Of a stretch of DNA of 64,000 bases, positions 19,435 through 28,312 are shown piece by piece. Both the position numbers and the translations under genes were made by a program. How positions within the stretch are numbered: the stretch's first letter is position 1; the number at the start of each line of letters is the position of its first letter. A model generated the notes under the pieces. It was not told the origin of the DNA, searched no databases, and saw only the letters and a program-made list of their open reading frames with translations. Location: the NCBI GenBank assembly GCA_016840515.1, contig JAEOSF010000005.1, positions 34,948 to 98,947 on the forward strand, in the 5' to 3' direction. Source of the DNA: Candidatus Borrarchaeum yapensis. Its GTDB lineage: Archaea > Asgardarchaeota > Sifarchaeia > Borrarchaeales > Borrarchaeaceae.

Positions 19435-21174
19435 TTAAAAAACTGTATATTTTTGCTTATAATCTTTAAATTCTGGCAAATGCTCAGCAGACAAAAAGCC
19501 AGGTAATTGCATGGCTCTTCCAGATGCATTCTCGGGGATTTCTTCTTTCCTTTCCTTTTTAAGATTCAGCATATCATCAATTCTTAAAATTGATATGGCC
19601 GTCTCACACGCGCCTTTGAGTATTGTTTTACTAATTTCTAACGGCGTAATAATACCTACGTTCATCATATTGGAAATTTTCCTAGTAAATGCATCATATC
19701 CATACCATATGTTGTTAGATTTTTGATGTTCCTTTGTAAGTGAAGGTAAAACATCATAAGGATTTAATCCAGTATTCCTCACTAATTCCCTTGGAATACA
19801 AAGCATAGCATTTGCAAAAGCTTGAATAGCAAACTGTTCCTTCCCACCAAATCCTCGTGAAAACATAGTTAGTCGTTTTTTCAATTCAGCCTCTATAGCG
19901 CCACCACCAGCAACTATCTTATTACACTTGAAAAGGCTAGCTTTAGCATGAAGTGCATCAAGTACTGCTCTTTCGGCATCTTCCATTATTTCACTTGAAA
20001 TACCCCTAATTATTATACTAGCTGCTCGCGGGTTTTTGCACCCCTCAAGAATAATCATTTTGCTATCGCCAAATTCCCTCTCCTCTGCCAAATCGGCATA
20101 CCCTAAATCCTTTTCCTCTAACTCGTCAATTCTTGCGAGATTTGCACCACATGCCCTAGCAACCCTTGTTATATGTTTATCCTTAGCTGCCCATCTGTAC
20201 AGTGTTATCGTCATAATTCCAGTTCTTGCCAGAAGATCTCCAATCATCTCATCTATACGTTTTTCACAAAAAACAACATTTGCGCCTGCATTTTTTATCT
20301 TATTGACCCATCCCCGAAATAATTGTGGCTTCGCTTCTATGAATGGTTTGATTAAATCAATATCGTCCATAACAATCTTTCCCCGAACTGTAGGGGGATG
20401 ATGGTCTAGTTTAGAAAACTCCAAAGGACTTCTAAGTACTGCAATCTTTGCATGTTTTATTCGCTTTGGCATATCTGGATGAATTCTTCGTTCATCCATA
20501 ACCATTCCACGGACAGATATTGAATCATTAATAGAACCGCCTGGTTTTTGGATGAAGTGAACAAGATTAATATTCGCAATCCAATTTGTTTCTCTTTTAT
20601 CTCTGATCTTATCGAAAACATCAAGAGTGATATCTGATAATATAGAACTAGCTTTTGTTCCCAATTTAGTGGACAGTGTAGTATAGGCTACTTTTTTGAG
20701 CACCTCTCTATCATTATACTCTATTTCTTCTGCAATCTCGTCCAAAATACTAAGTGTCTTTTTCAATGCCCTATTATATCCCTTAATAATAACTGAAGGA
20801 TGAATTCTTTCATCTAGCAGTTTCTCTGCACGCTCTAGAAGCGCACTTGCTAATACAACAGTCGAAATAGATCCATCTCCCACAACGTCTTTCTGAGTAG
20901 TTGCTAATTTAATCAGAATATTTGCTATGGGATGCCATAAACTCATTTTTTCGAGCATGGATGCCCCGTCACCAGAGACCTTATAGTATTTCATACTATC
21001 CACAAGAAACTTTTTTGAACCAAAAGGACCCAAGCTTTTCGCAATAATAGTTCTAATCACTTTTGCTACTGATATATTACTCCTCACTAACTCTGAGCCC
21101 TTTAATTGACTAACTCCTTCTCGAATCGTTGGATAAGTCACCATTGCCGCATTTTCGGATGTTATCTGCCTCAC
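19435..21174 (-). CDS. divergent thermosome (group II chaperonin) subunit
   Basis: A 579-residue chaperonin subunit that would form the double-ring folding chamber. Recognisable nucleotide-site segments are altered from the consensus: 'SLGPFGSKKFLVD' for TLGPRGMDKMLVD, 'VSGDGASML' for ITNDGATIL, and 'VVGDGSISTVVLA' for EVGDGTTTAVVLA. Later landmarks, 'IHPSVIIKGYNRAL', 'AGGGAIEAELKKRL' and 'GLNPYDVLPSL', are normal. The aspartates needed for ATP hydrolysis remain. The divergence suggests a specialised or accessory subunit in place of the main housekeeping one. It stands alone, with ATG at 21174 and no obvious SD. Confidence 0.9.
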   Translation of the reverse strand: MRQITSENAAMVTYPTIREGVSQLKGSELVRSNISVAKVIRTIIAKSLGPFGSKKFLVDSMKYYKVSGDGASMLEKMSLWHPIANILIKLATTQKDVVGDGSISTVVLASALLERAEKLLDERIHPSVIIKGYNRALKKTLSILDEIAEEIEYNDREVLKKVAYTTLSTKLGTKASSILSDITLDVFDKIRDKRETNWIANINLVHFIQKPGGSINDSISVRGMVMDERRIHPDMPKRIKHAKIAVLRSPLEFSKLDHHPPTVRGKIVMDDIDLIKPFIEAKPQLFRGWVNKIKNAGANVVFCEKRIDEMIGDLLARTGIMTITLYRWAAKDKHITRVARACGANLARIDELEEKDLGYADLAEEREFGDSKMIILEGCKNPRAASIIIRGISSEIMEDAERAVLDALHAKASLFKCNKIVAGGGAIEAELKKRLTMFSRGFGGKEQFAIQAFANAMLCIPRELVRNTGLNPYDVLPSLTKEHQKSNNIWYGYDAFTRKISNMMNVGIITPLEISKTILKGACETAISILRIDDMLNLKKERKEEIPENASGRAMQLPGFLSAEHLPEFKDYKQKYTVF

Positions 21175-21535
21175 CTATTTGGTTTTTAATCGAAATGTAT
21201 ATATTGTTATCTTAGCAAAGGAAAATAGCCTTTTTCTTAGTCTTTCACGTCTTTTTAGAAATATGAAACCAGCCCAGACATTCCAAAATCTTTCTAATAA
21301 TCTTGCTTTCCATGATAATGATTACTTTGAATGCTACCATAATGTTGTTTAACATATTATTCAACTGACATCTTGAACCGGTACTGTCAATAGGTCTCCA
21401 GAATTGCTACGTCTAAGGTTTTTTGACTCAATTTATCAATCCATGAAGGAATGATTCACTTGTCTTAATTTAAATTAAAAAAACACTTTAGACTTATTAT
21501 TTGCAGAGCAAGAATTCATCCCACTATTGGGGATT
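21175..21535. other. intergenic stretch with no recognised feature
   Basis: About 360 AT-rich bases between the thermosome gene's start and the CBS gene's stop. It must contain the thermosome promoter on the minus strand. I see no ORF, RNA gene or repeat. Confidence 0.4.
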
Positions 21536-21991
21536 TTATTCATTCTCTCTTTTTTTCATCGAAAGTACACAATTACGAAATTGCTCATATTGTTTTTTCG
21601 AAATTATGCCAATTAATGCACCTTCATCATCGACTACACCAAGTCTGTTTATCTCGTTCTTTTCAAAATGACTCGCAACATCTTTGACTTTATCGCTTGA
21701 AAATACAGATGATACCGGTGATGACATGACATCTTTTACAATAACTTCGCAAGGATTATGTCCTTCTGAAATTAACGCAAATATTGCTTTACTAGTAACA
21801 ATGCCAACCGGTTTATTACCTTCTGCAACAAGAATGGTGTCAATCCCGTGATTTATCATTAATTCTGCAACCTTGCATAAGGTTTCTTCAGGAGCGCATG
21901 TAACCAAATCTATAACCATATCTACTGCTAAAGGCTCGATTCTAACTACTTTTTCTTCGTTTTCTTCTCCTCTTATATCTTCGAAACTCAT
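21536..21991 (-). CDS. tandem CBS-domain protein
   Basis: A 151-residue protein with two CBS motifs in tandem (a Bateman module), the first around 'VDMVIDLVTCAPEETLCKVAELM' in pieces and the second around 'VKDVMSSPVSSVFSSDKVKDVA'. Such modules bind adenosyl nucleotides, including AMP, ATP or SAM, and regulate partner proteins. The start chosen is ATG at 21991, preceded by GGTG six bases upstream; a TTG at 22003 is less likely. It lies 98 bases downstream of the UroD-like methyltransferase gene in the same orientation and could be its regulatory partner. The ligand cannot be told from sequence. Confidence 0.85.
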   Translation of the reverse strand: MSFEDIRGEENEEKVVRIEPLAVDMVIDLVTCAPEETLCKVAELMINHGIDTILVAEGNKPVGIVTSKAIFALISEGHNPCEVIVKDVMSSPVSSVFSSDKVKDVASHFEKNEINRLGVVDDEGALIGIISKKQYEQFRNCVLSMKKRENE

Positions 21992-22101
21992 TTTTTTCAC
22001 CAAATTACAGTTAAGATAATTTATTTTTGCTAAAGTGATCTAAGAAATAGAACATATATCTGTTTTAAAAATAAAAAAAAAGGGGTACTAGGTCAAACCT
22101 T

Positions 22102-23364
22102 TTAGAACGGTTTTCCAACTCTTTTTATTTCAGCGGTGCTTTCAGTAGGTTGAAGTGCTTCCACATCAATTGGGAATGTACCGTATTCCATTACCTTTCT
22201 GATAAGGTATTTGTATCTTTGCGGGGTACACGCTGGACCTACCGTGTCCAGTTTAACAGAAATGGCACCGCCACCTGGTGCTGTATCTCTTATATGCCTT
22301 CTTACGCGTTCGTCCAAGATTTCCAGCGAGGAATAATTAATGGTTTCAGCGTCTGTTCCGACAACGAAGAGTTTGTTGTTTTTCCTAGAAATGGCTTTAG
22401 CAGCAGCTAAATCGGCAATTCGTGTGTCCATTCCGTACATGAAAATAATGAATCCACTATTATCCATATAATGCTGCCAAAATTCTTTCCAGTCGTCAAC
22501 ACATTCGTAGAATCGGAATACACCCCAGTTGTCATAGTTATTCTTCTTTATAACCTTCATCGTTGAAGGCATGGCGTATTTTTCCCAGTTCGTTAGACCG
22601 ATCAGTGGTACGTCACATGCAGCCGCCCACATGAAAGGTAACAGAGTTGGAGCAGTGTCCTTTACGACATCTTCGTATTGAAACTTCCCATAATCGGTTG
22701 CAATGTCTCCAAAGAAATCTAAGGCTTTCCACAAGAATTCAGGATCCTTACGTGCCCATTTAATAAGCCTTGTGAATCCCATGGTCTTGAATCCAATGTC
22801 CCAAGGGGTAATGTGGAAGTAGAATGGCGTAATCATGCCAGGTAATGTTTTGAACATCGTCTTCAATATGCCAGCCCAATAAGGTCCTCTAGCCTCTGTA
22901 CTTAGGTCGGGTACCCTTAATTTGTCAAGGTCTGCCTTGTTTTTGATTATTTCTCCATCTGGAGCTACACACGGATAACTCCATATCGGTTTAAGTAGTT
23001 TGCATCCTAGCGCTTCAGCCTCAATGTTATATACGTCGAAGTCAGCCTGCGGAAACTCATTCTTCACATTGTCTACAACCCAATATTGACCCGCTACCAG
23101 TTTCTTATAACTGTAGCACGCCTCAAGGAGTTGTATATTTGCGTGATGTGCGGCAAATGTTTCCATGAGCCCTGTAGGGCCTGGTATTCGCCATCTAGGT
23201 TCTTTATTGCTTGCAAGTCTGGCTACTGCTTCAGCTGGTGTCTCAGGATATTTGTTTATTCTAGCCGTAATGTTTGCTGCGTGTTTTTCAATACGTGCTT
23301 CAAATTCTGGCTCTGGTTTGTCTTCGAATACTTTCTCACCAAATATAGTTTCTCCAAAACCCAT
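22102..23364 (-). CDS. UroD/MtaA-fold methyltransferase with altered zinc site
   Basis: A 420-residue member of the uroporphyrinogen decarboxylase-like methyltransferase superfamily, whose relatives move methyl groups between substrates and corrinoid proteins. The fold is indicated by 'FDVYNIEAEALGCKL', 'LDKLRVPDL' and the late 'RDTAPGGGAISV'. The catalytic zinc set (His-x-Cys plus a distant Cys in an APGCG-like loop) is not intact: by eye the first site reads 'FYEC' (Tyr286, Cys288) and the second is 'APGGG' near 362-366. It may use another metal arrangement or methyl-donor chemistry. It is 15 bases downstream of the corrinoid protein gene, so the two form an operon, and its SD (AAAGGAGGT) is strong. 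Confidence 0.82.
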   Translation of the reverse strand: MGFGETIFGEKVFEDKPEPEFEARIEKHAANITARINKYPETPAEAVARLASNKEPRWRIPGPTGLMETFAAHHANIQLLEACYSYKKLVAGQYWVVDNVKNEFPQADFDVYNIEAEALGCKLLKPIWSYPCVAPDGEIIKNKADLDKLRVPDLSTEARGPYWAGILKTMFKTLPGMITPFYFHITPWDIGFKTMGFTRLIKWARKDPEFLWKALDFFGDIATDYGKFQYEDVVKDTAPTLLPFMWAAACDVPLIGLTNWEKYAMPSTMKVIKKNNYDNWGVFRFYECVDDWKEFWQHYMDNSGFIIFMYGMDTRIADLAAAKAISRKNNKLFVVGTDAETINYSSLEILDERVRRHIRDTAPGGGAISVKLDTVGPACTPQRYKYLIRKVMEYGTFPIDVEALQPTESTAEIKRVGKPF

Positions 23365-23379
23365 TTTTACATACCTCCT

Positions 23380-24027
23380 TTACATAGTACCTACTAGTCT
23401 CTTGCACTCAATTACTGCATCGCCTGCGTCTCTGCCGAACCCATCTGCATCGTATTGGATTATCATATCACGATACGCTCCAGCGCCACCGAGTATGTAT
23501 TTTACATCATCCCTAACTCCGGCATCTCTAAGTGCCTTTTCAATTTGTGGGAATTCGGTATCAGCTGTTGATGTTGAATAGGCAGAGGCCCCGATTATAT
23601 CTGGCTTGTTTTCTTTTACAGCAGCAACGAAAGCCTCAGGGGATACATCCTGTCCCAGGTCAACGACTTTAAATCCAGCGCCTCTCAGAAATGCTGCGAC
23701 AAGATTTTTTCCAATATCATGGACATCTCCTCGCACAACTCCAAGAACTATTGTCCCAAGGTATTTGGCACCTGCTTTTTCCAAATCAGGGAGTACTACA
23801 GCCATGGCTTTTTTCGCTGCTTCAGCACACATGATTAGGTCCGCAATAAAGTATTCTCTTTTCTCAAGTTTGTCCCCTGCAGCAGTCAAAGCAGTTTTCA
23901 TCGCGTTTAAAACATCTAACGGTGAAGCTCCTGCACTAACTGCAGCTTTTGCTAATGCTCCCGCTTCGTCGTCTTCTCCTTCTATAATCGCACCCTCAAG
24001 TCGGGTGAGCTCTACTTTTACGGTCAT
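23380..24027 (-). CDS. corrinoid-binding methyl carrier protein (MtaC/MtoC-like)
   Basis: A 215-residue two-domain corrinoid protein that shuttles methyl groups between a substrate methyltransferase and a pterin methyltransferase. The N-terminal helical cap spans about 1-85. The B12 domain has 'GDVHDIGKN' with cobalt-ligating H103, followed by 'DIIGASAYSTST' and 'YILGGAGAY' loops. It is the first gene of an operon with the UroD-like methyltransferase. The start is ATG at 24027 with SD AAGGAG at about 24038-24043. That SD lies inside the segment complementary to the three RNA elements. Codon use is richer in alanine and GC-ending codons than its neighbours, which suits high expression. Confidence 0.93.
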   Translation of the reverse strand: MTVKVELTRLEGAIIEGEDDEAGALAKAAVSAGASPLDVLNAMKTALTAAGDKLEKREYFIADLIMCAEAAKKAMAVVLPDLEKAGAKYLGTIVLGVVRGDVHDIGKNLVAAFLRGAGFKVVDLGQDVSPEAFVAAVKENKPDIIGASAYSTSTADTEFPQIEKALRDAGVRDDVKYILGGAGAYRDMIIQYDADGFGRDAGDAVIECKRLVGTM

Positions 24028-24030
24028 TTA

Positions 24031-24053
24031 TCTATCTCTCCTTGTTTTGATCC
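24031..24053 (-). promoter_or_regulatory. ribosome-binding region complementary to the RNA elements
   Basis: Read on the minus strand this leader segment goes GGATCAA-AA-CAAGGAGAGATAGA and ends 4 bases before the ATG at 24027. It would pair with 14+7 bases of element 1, 13+9 of element 2 and 15+5 of element 3. The SD AAGGAG is inside the paired stretch, so binding would block translation. On the plus strand it is the same sequence as the element core, so shared ancestry by inversion is the alternative. Confidence 0.5.
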
Positions 24054-24130
24054 ATTCTCCTTAATTTTTTTTGGTGGACTTCTTGTTAAAGAAGCCCATT
24101 TCGTATAATAAGCTATAATATTCATCATTC

Positions 24131-24140
24131 TAGTATAAAT
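24131..24140 (-). promoter_or_regulatory. candidate TATA box for the corrinoid/UroD operon
   Basis: On the minus strand this reads ATTTATACTA. A start about 25 bases downstream, near 24110, would give a leader of some 80 bases that includes the RNA-complementary segment. Confidence 0.35.
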
Positions 24141-24437
24141 AGTTTATTAGAAATTAACAACTTTTTATTATTTAAAATATATTTTACTATAACAAAGGAA
24201 TAGAGATTCTCTAATTTCAAACGAAGACAGACTGAACGCTAATTTAAATCAAAATAGTCTCATTTCCGAAAATGAATCCAATAATATATCTCTTGAAATC
24301 GCGCTCGAGATTGGGAAACATCTACCAGAGAAAAATTATATATAGATAGAAGTTCCTACTAAAAAATTATAAATCAAGTAATATTTTTTTAAAATACTAG
24401 AAATACGCTCAAATAAATGAGTCACGAGGTGCTAGAC
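24141..24437. promoter_or_regulatory. divergent control region between two methyltransferase operons
   Basis: About 300 AT-rich bases separate the divergent corrinoid/UroD operon and the mtrH genes. A plus-strand TATA-like AAATTATATATA at about 24333-24344 would start transcription near 24367. GAGGTG just before 24438 is the SD that decides the mtrH start. A shared regulator is plausible, but I see no clear operator palindrome. Confidence 0.4.
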
Positions 24438-25364
24438 GTGTTTAAATTCGAAACAGAACAGAAAATCTTTCGTATAGGAAATGTTGAGGTAGGAGGACAG
24501 CCGGGAGAGTTACCAACAGTATTAATTGGCACTATATTCTATCAGGGTGACAAAATAGTCGAAGATGAAAAAACAGGAAAAATCGACCGAGAGAAGGCAG
24601 AAGAATATATCGAAAAACAATCAGAGTTGTCGGAAAAAACTGGCAATCCTTGTATGATTGATGTTGTAGGTTTAAGTCCTGACGCTATGCGTAAGTATAT
24701 TGACTTTGTGGCTAGTCTCACAGATGTACCAATATTGGTAGATAGTTCGTTTATGGAGGTAAAAATTGCAGGTATCAAACACGCTGCGGAAGTGGGATTG
24801 CTAGATAGAATTGTGTATAATTCTATTTGGTATATGACACATAAAGAAGAATTAGACGCGATAAAGGAGATAGGTCTCAACTCCGCGCTAATTTTAACCT
24901 TTAATCCTTCTAATGCATGGCCTAAAGGTAGACTTAAAATGCTGCATGGAGACGAATCAAAGAATCAAGAAAGCCTTCTAAAAATAGCTGAGGGAGCAGG
25001 AGTCGAAAATATGTTGATAGATGGGGCCACGTTTGACGTGCCTAGTGTTGGACTAGTAGCCGAAGCCGGTACCCTAATTAAGCAAGAATTTGGCCTACCA
25101 GTAGGGGGCGCTCCATGCAACGCTGTACTAGAATGGAAACGTGTAAAAGAATTGGGAGGAAAACTAGCAAAGAGAACCTGTATGGCGAGTTCTGTAACAG
25201 TTCTTCAGAATGCAGGTGCAGATTTCATCCTCTATGGCCCAATAAAAAATGCAGAGATTATATTTCCTTCTGCGGCAATGACTGATAGTATGATAGCGTA
25301 TGCAATGCGTAAACATAAAGTTAGGACAAGAACTCAAGAACATCCTCTTTACAAGATCTTTTAA
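24438..25364 (+). CDS. MtrH-family methyltransferase (corrinoid to tetrahydropterin)
   Basis: The best-preserved of three MtrH homologues in the window; it should move a methyl group between a methyl-corrinoid protein and a tetrahydropterin in the cytoplasm. Family segments are 'GGQPGELPTVLIGTIFY', 'KTGNPCMIDVVGLS', 'VPILVDSS' with D102, 'DRIVYNSIW' with N128, 'EFGLPVGGAPCNAVLEWKRV' and 'DFILYGPIKNAEIIFPSAA'. D102 and N128 sit where the methyltransferase family contacts pterin, and both are retained only in this copy. The start is GTG at 24438, set by GAGGTG; an in-frame ATG at 24417 lacks an SD and would add a tail absent from the paralogues. It is followed by a second homologue, RACo, a UroD-like gene and a corrinoid gene in one direction. 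Confidence 0.9.
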   Translation: MFKFETEQKIFRIGNVEVGGQPGELPTVLIGTIFYQGDKIVEDEKTGKIDREKAEEYIEKQSELSEKTGNPCMIDVVGLSPDAMRKYIDFVASLTDVPILVDSSFMEVKIAGIKHAAEVGLLDRIVYNSIWYMTHKEELDAIKEIGLNSALILTFNPSNAWPKGRLKMLHGDESKNQESLLKIAEGAGVENMLIDGATFDVPSVGLVAEAGTLIKQEFGLPVGGAPCNAVLEWKRVKELGGKLAKRTCMASSVTVLQNAGADFILYGPIKNAEIIFPSAAMTDSMIAYAMRKHKVRTRTQEHPLYKIF

Positions 25365-25474
25365 GATTAAACTAAGATCAATCTAATCCCATATTCATAT
25401 TTATGATGCATTGAGGGGAATAAATAACATTTATTATTCTTAATGTAAACAGTTCTTTTTTCAGGTGCGAAAAA

Positions 25475-26392
25475 TTGTTTAAATTTGGAAATGAACAGAA
25501 AATTTTTCGTGTAGGGAACGTCGAAGTAGGAGGACAGCCTGGAGAGTTGCCTACCGTTTTAATTGGCACTATATTCTATCAGGATGACAAAATTGTTGAA
25601 AACGAGAAAACTGGAGAATTTAACAAACAAAAAGCAGAAGAATTTATTGCAAAACAATCTGAGCTATCAGAAGATACTGGCAATCCTTGTATGATTGATG
25701 TTGTAGGTTTAAGTCCCGAAGCCATGTGTAGATATATTAACTTTGTCGCCAATCTTACAGATGTACCAATATTGGTTTATAGCCCGAGCAGAGATGTAAA
25801 AATCTCAGCCGTCCAGTATTGTGCAGAAGTGGGAATAAGTAACAGAATCATTTATAACCATATTGCCTATTTTACTAACGAAGAAGAATTGACATCGATA
25901 AGAGCGGCTGAGATAAAATCTGCTGTAATCTTGGCTTTTAATCTCTCAAATCCTAGGTCAGTAGGACGAATTGAACTACTCAAAGGAACTTCAAATCAGG
26001 AAAGCCTTTTAAAACTCGCTGAACGATCGGGGGTTGAAAATATCCTTGTAGGTGGAGCACCTTGCGACATACCAGGTGTTGGTTTAGCAGCAAAGGCAAT
26101 CAGTTTAATTAAAGAAGAATTTGGATTACCGGCTGGAGGATCACCTTATAGACAACTTCAACAATGGACACGACTAAATGAGTACGGAGTCGATGCAAAG
26201 AAAACATGTATGGCAAGTTGCATGACGATTCTACAAAGCGTAGGCGCTGATTTCCTCTTTTATGGTCCAATAAAAAATGCAAAAATAACATTCCCTTCTG
26301 TAGCAATGACTGATGCACTGATTGCTTATGCAATGAGAGAAGAAGGAATAAGAACCAAAACTAAGAACCATCCTCTTTACAAAATATTCTGA
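25475..26392 (+). CDS. MtrH-family methyltransferase, second copy
   Basis: A tandem paralogue of the 24438 gene with near-identical openings ('QKIFRVGNVEVGGQPGELP') and an identical 'HPLYKIF' ending. The pterin-pocket Asp is Tyr at position 102 ('ILVYSP'), and the Asn motif is 'IYNHI' in place of 'YNSI'; extra cysteines appear around 86 and 116. These changes suggest a different pterin, a different partner, or loss of catalysis. The start is TTG at 25475 after AGGTG. The gap of 110 bases to the preceding gene and 29 bases to the RACo gene suggest co-transcription with the downstream methyltransferase set. Confidence 0.85.
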   Translation: MFKFGNEQKIFRVGNVEVGGQPGELPTVLIGTIFYQDDKIVENEKTGEFNKQKAEEFIAKQSELSEDTGNPCMIDVVGLSPEAMCRYINFVANLTDVPILVYSPSRDVKISAVQYCAEVGISNRIIYNHIAYFTNEEELTSIRAAEIKSAVILAFNLSNPRSVGRIELLKGTSNQESLLKLAERSGVENILVGGAPCDIPGVGLAAKAISLIKEEFGLPAGGSPYRQLQQWTRLNEYGVDAKKTCMASCMTILQSVGADFLFYGPIKNAKITFPSVAMTDALIAYAMREEGIRTKTKNHPLYKIF

Positions 26393-26421
26393 ACTATAGT
26401 AGTTAATCGGAGCTTTATACT

Positions 26422-28272
26422 ATGAATCAAATTGAAATAACATTTCAACCTGACGGAAAACGAGTCGCTATCAATGCCGGCGAAACATTAATGGACGGTG
26501 CAAAGAAGGGAGGCATAGATATTCAAGCAATATGCGGAGGAACTGCTATTTGCGGCAAATGTAAAGTTATAATCAATCCTAAACAAAATTTAATAAACCC
26601 AATTACTGATGATGAAAAAAGACTTCTTACAACGTTAGAAATTCAGAAAGGTTACCGATTGGCATGCTCTGTAATTCCAAGAGAAAGTATTAGCGTGGAA
26701 ATACCAATCACAAGCCGAACTGGAAAACAGAGGCTTCAAGTTGAAGGTATTGATGTTCCAGTGGAATTTGAGCCTTTGATCCAGAAATTTGGACTTCAAA
26801 TAACCCCGCCTTCTCTCCATGATCTTAGATCTGATGGAGAGCGAATTTTGGATGAAATTTGTAAGGTTCTTAATATTGAAGTTTCAATTGATCATAACAT
26901 TCTTCCTCGAATTCCGCGAATTTTACGGAAAGGAAATTGGGTAGTGACTGTAACAATTTGGAATAATCAAAAAATTATTGAAATAGAGCCTGGTATGACA
27001 TTCGAGAATAACTACGGCATTGCTTTGGATATTGGAACAACAAAAATTGCGGCTTATTTAGTCAATCTTTATGATGGCAGCTTAGTAGCAAGTGATTCAA
27101 TGATGAATCCACAAATTCCATATGGAGAAGATGTTATTTCAAGAATCACTCTGACGGAAAAATCTAACTTGCTTTCTGACCTTGTTGTTGGTGGGATAAA
27201 TCAACTTATTGAATCGATCTGCGAAAAAGCAGATGTTAAACTAAATTGGATATATGAGATAAGTATTGTTGGGAATACCGCTATGCATCATATATTTTTG
27301 AGGATTCCTTCTGAATATTTAGCAGTATCGCCATACGTTCCTGTGATTAGAACGCCATTAAATATTAAGGCTGAAAGGTTAGGGCTTAATATATTTCCTT
27401 TAGGAAATGTTTATGTCTTTCCTATAATTGCAGGCTTTGTGGGGGGCGATAAAGTCGCAGAAATATTAGCTACAGGAATATATAAATCTGAAGAGATTTG
27501 TTTAACGTTAGATATAGGTACTAACACAGAAATCGCTCTAGGAAACAAGGATGATATTCTTACATGTTCTTGTGCGTCAGGACCTGCTTTTGAGGGAGCT
27601 TATATCAAGCACGGAATGCGTGCAGCAACTGGAGCAATTGAACGTATTAAGATCGATTCTAGTAGTTTTGAAGTTATATATTCAACGATTGAGGATGAGA
27701 AACCGAGGGGAATTTGTGGCTCAGCAATCATTGATATGCTTTCAGAGATGTTTAAGACTGAACTAATAGATCATAGAGGGCGAATTAACACTTCTCTCCC
27801 AACACCAAGAATTGTCAATACAGAAGATGGAGCAAATTTCGTAATTGCATGGCAAGAGGAAACAGTACTAGAAGAAGACCTCGTCATCAGGCAAGAAGAT
27901 ATCAAACAATTACAACTAGCTAAGGCTGCGATGCATACTGGGGCTGCAATTTTATTGAAAAATAAAGGTATTAAGAAAGAAGATATTACCAAAGTTTTCA
28001 TTGCTGGTGCTTTTGGAAGTTATGTTGATCCTGAGGCAGCAGTCACGATCGGGATGATTCCTGATGTTCCTATAGAAAAAATCAAGTCAGTAGGTAATGC
28101 CGCTGGAACTGGTGCAAGATTAGCACTCTTATCTAGGAAGTCTAGAGCGACTGCAGAAGAGATTGCCCGTAAAATCCGTTATTTAGAACTTGTACTTGAT
28201 CCTGATTTCACAAGAGAGTACGCTAAATCTATGTATATTCCCCATAAAGACAGGATATCTCCTAAAAACTAA
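26422..28272 (+). CDS. RACo-type reductive activator of corrinoid proteins, second copy
   Basis: A 616-residue corrinoid reactivator paralogous to the gene at 8415-10328. The ferredoxin-like [2Fe-2S] domain has ligands C38, C44, C47 and C82. The ASKHA ATPase part has 'GIALDIGTTKIAAYLV', 'GNTAMHHIFL', 'LTLDIGTNTEIALG', 'GICGSAIIDML' and 'FIAGAFGSYVD'. The N-terminal extension of the other copy is absent. It sits between mtrH homologues and a UroD-like/corrinoid pair, so it most probably re-reduces the corrinoid protein encoded at 29478-30137. The start is ATG at 26422, 29 bases after the preceding gene, without a strong SD. Confidence 0.92.
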   Translation: MNQIEITFQPDGKRVAINAGETLMDGAKKGGIDIQAICGGTAICGKCKVIINPKQNLINPITDDEKRLLTTLEIQKGYRLACSVIPRESISVEIPITSRTGKQRLQVEGIDVPVEFEPLIQKFGLQITPPSLHDLRSDGERILDEICKVLNIEVSIDHNILPRIPRILRKGNWVVTVTIWNNQKIIEIEPGMTFENNYGIALDIGTTKIAAYLVNLYDGSLVASDSMMNPQIPYGEDVISRITLTEKSNLLSDLVVGGINQLIESICEKADVKLNWIYEISIVGNTAMHHIFLRIPSEYLAVSPYVPVIRTPLNIKAERLGLNIFPLGNVYVFPIIAGFVGGDKVAEILATGIYKSEEICLTLDIGTNTEIALGNKDDILTCSCASGPAFEGAYIKHGMRAATGAIERIKIDSSSFEVIYSTIEDEKPRGICGSAIIDMLSEMFKTELIDHRGRINTSLPTPRIVNTEDGANFVIAWQEETVLEEDLVIRQEDIKQLQLAKAAMHTGAAILLKNKGIKKEDITKVFIAGAFGSYVDPEAAVTIGMIPDVPIEKIKSVGNAAGTGARLALLSRKSRATAEEIARKIRYLELVLDPDFTREYAKSMYIPHKDRISPKN

Positions 28273-28312
28273 AAATATGATGTTTATTAAAAGAATCAGA
28301 TAGGTGAACTGC

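Noticed and set aside
24031-24053. Treating the segment before the corrinoid gene as a fourth copy of the RNA element
   Set aside because: It has the core and the GATCC block but no closing stem, no hairpins, no CAT-Y-R-AC tail and no plus-strand promoter. It fits better as the complementary target.
26109-26333. Antisense ORF inside the 25475 gene
   Set aside because: It is a shadow of the MtrH-family frame with no SD, motifs or independent conservation.
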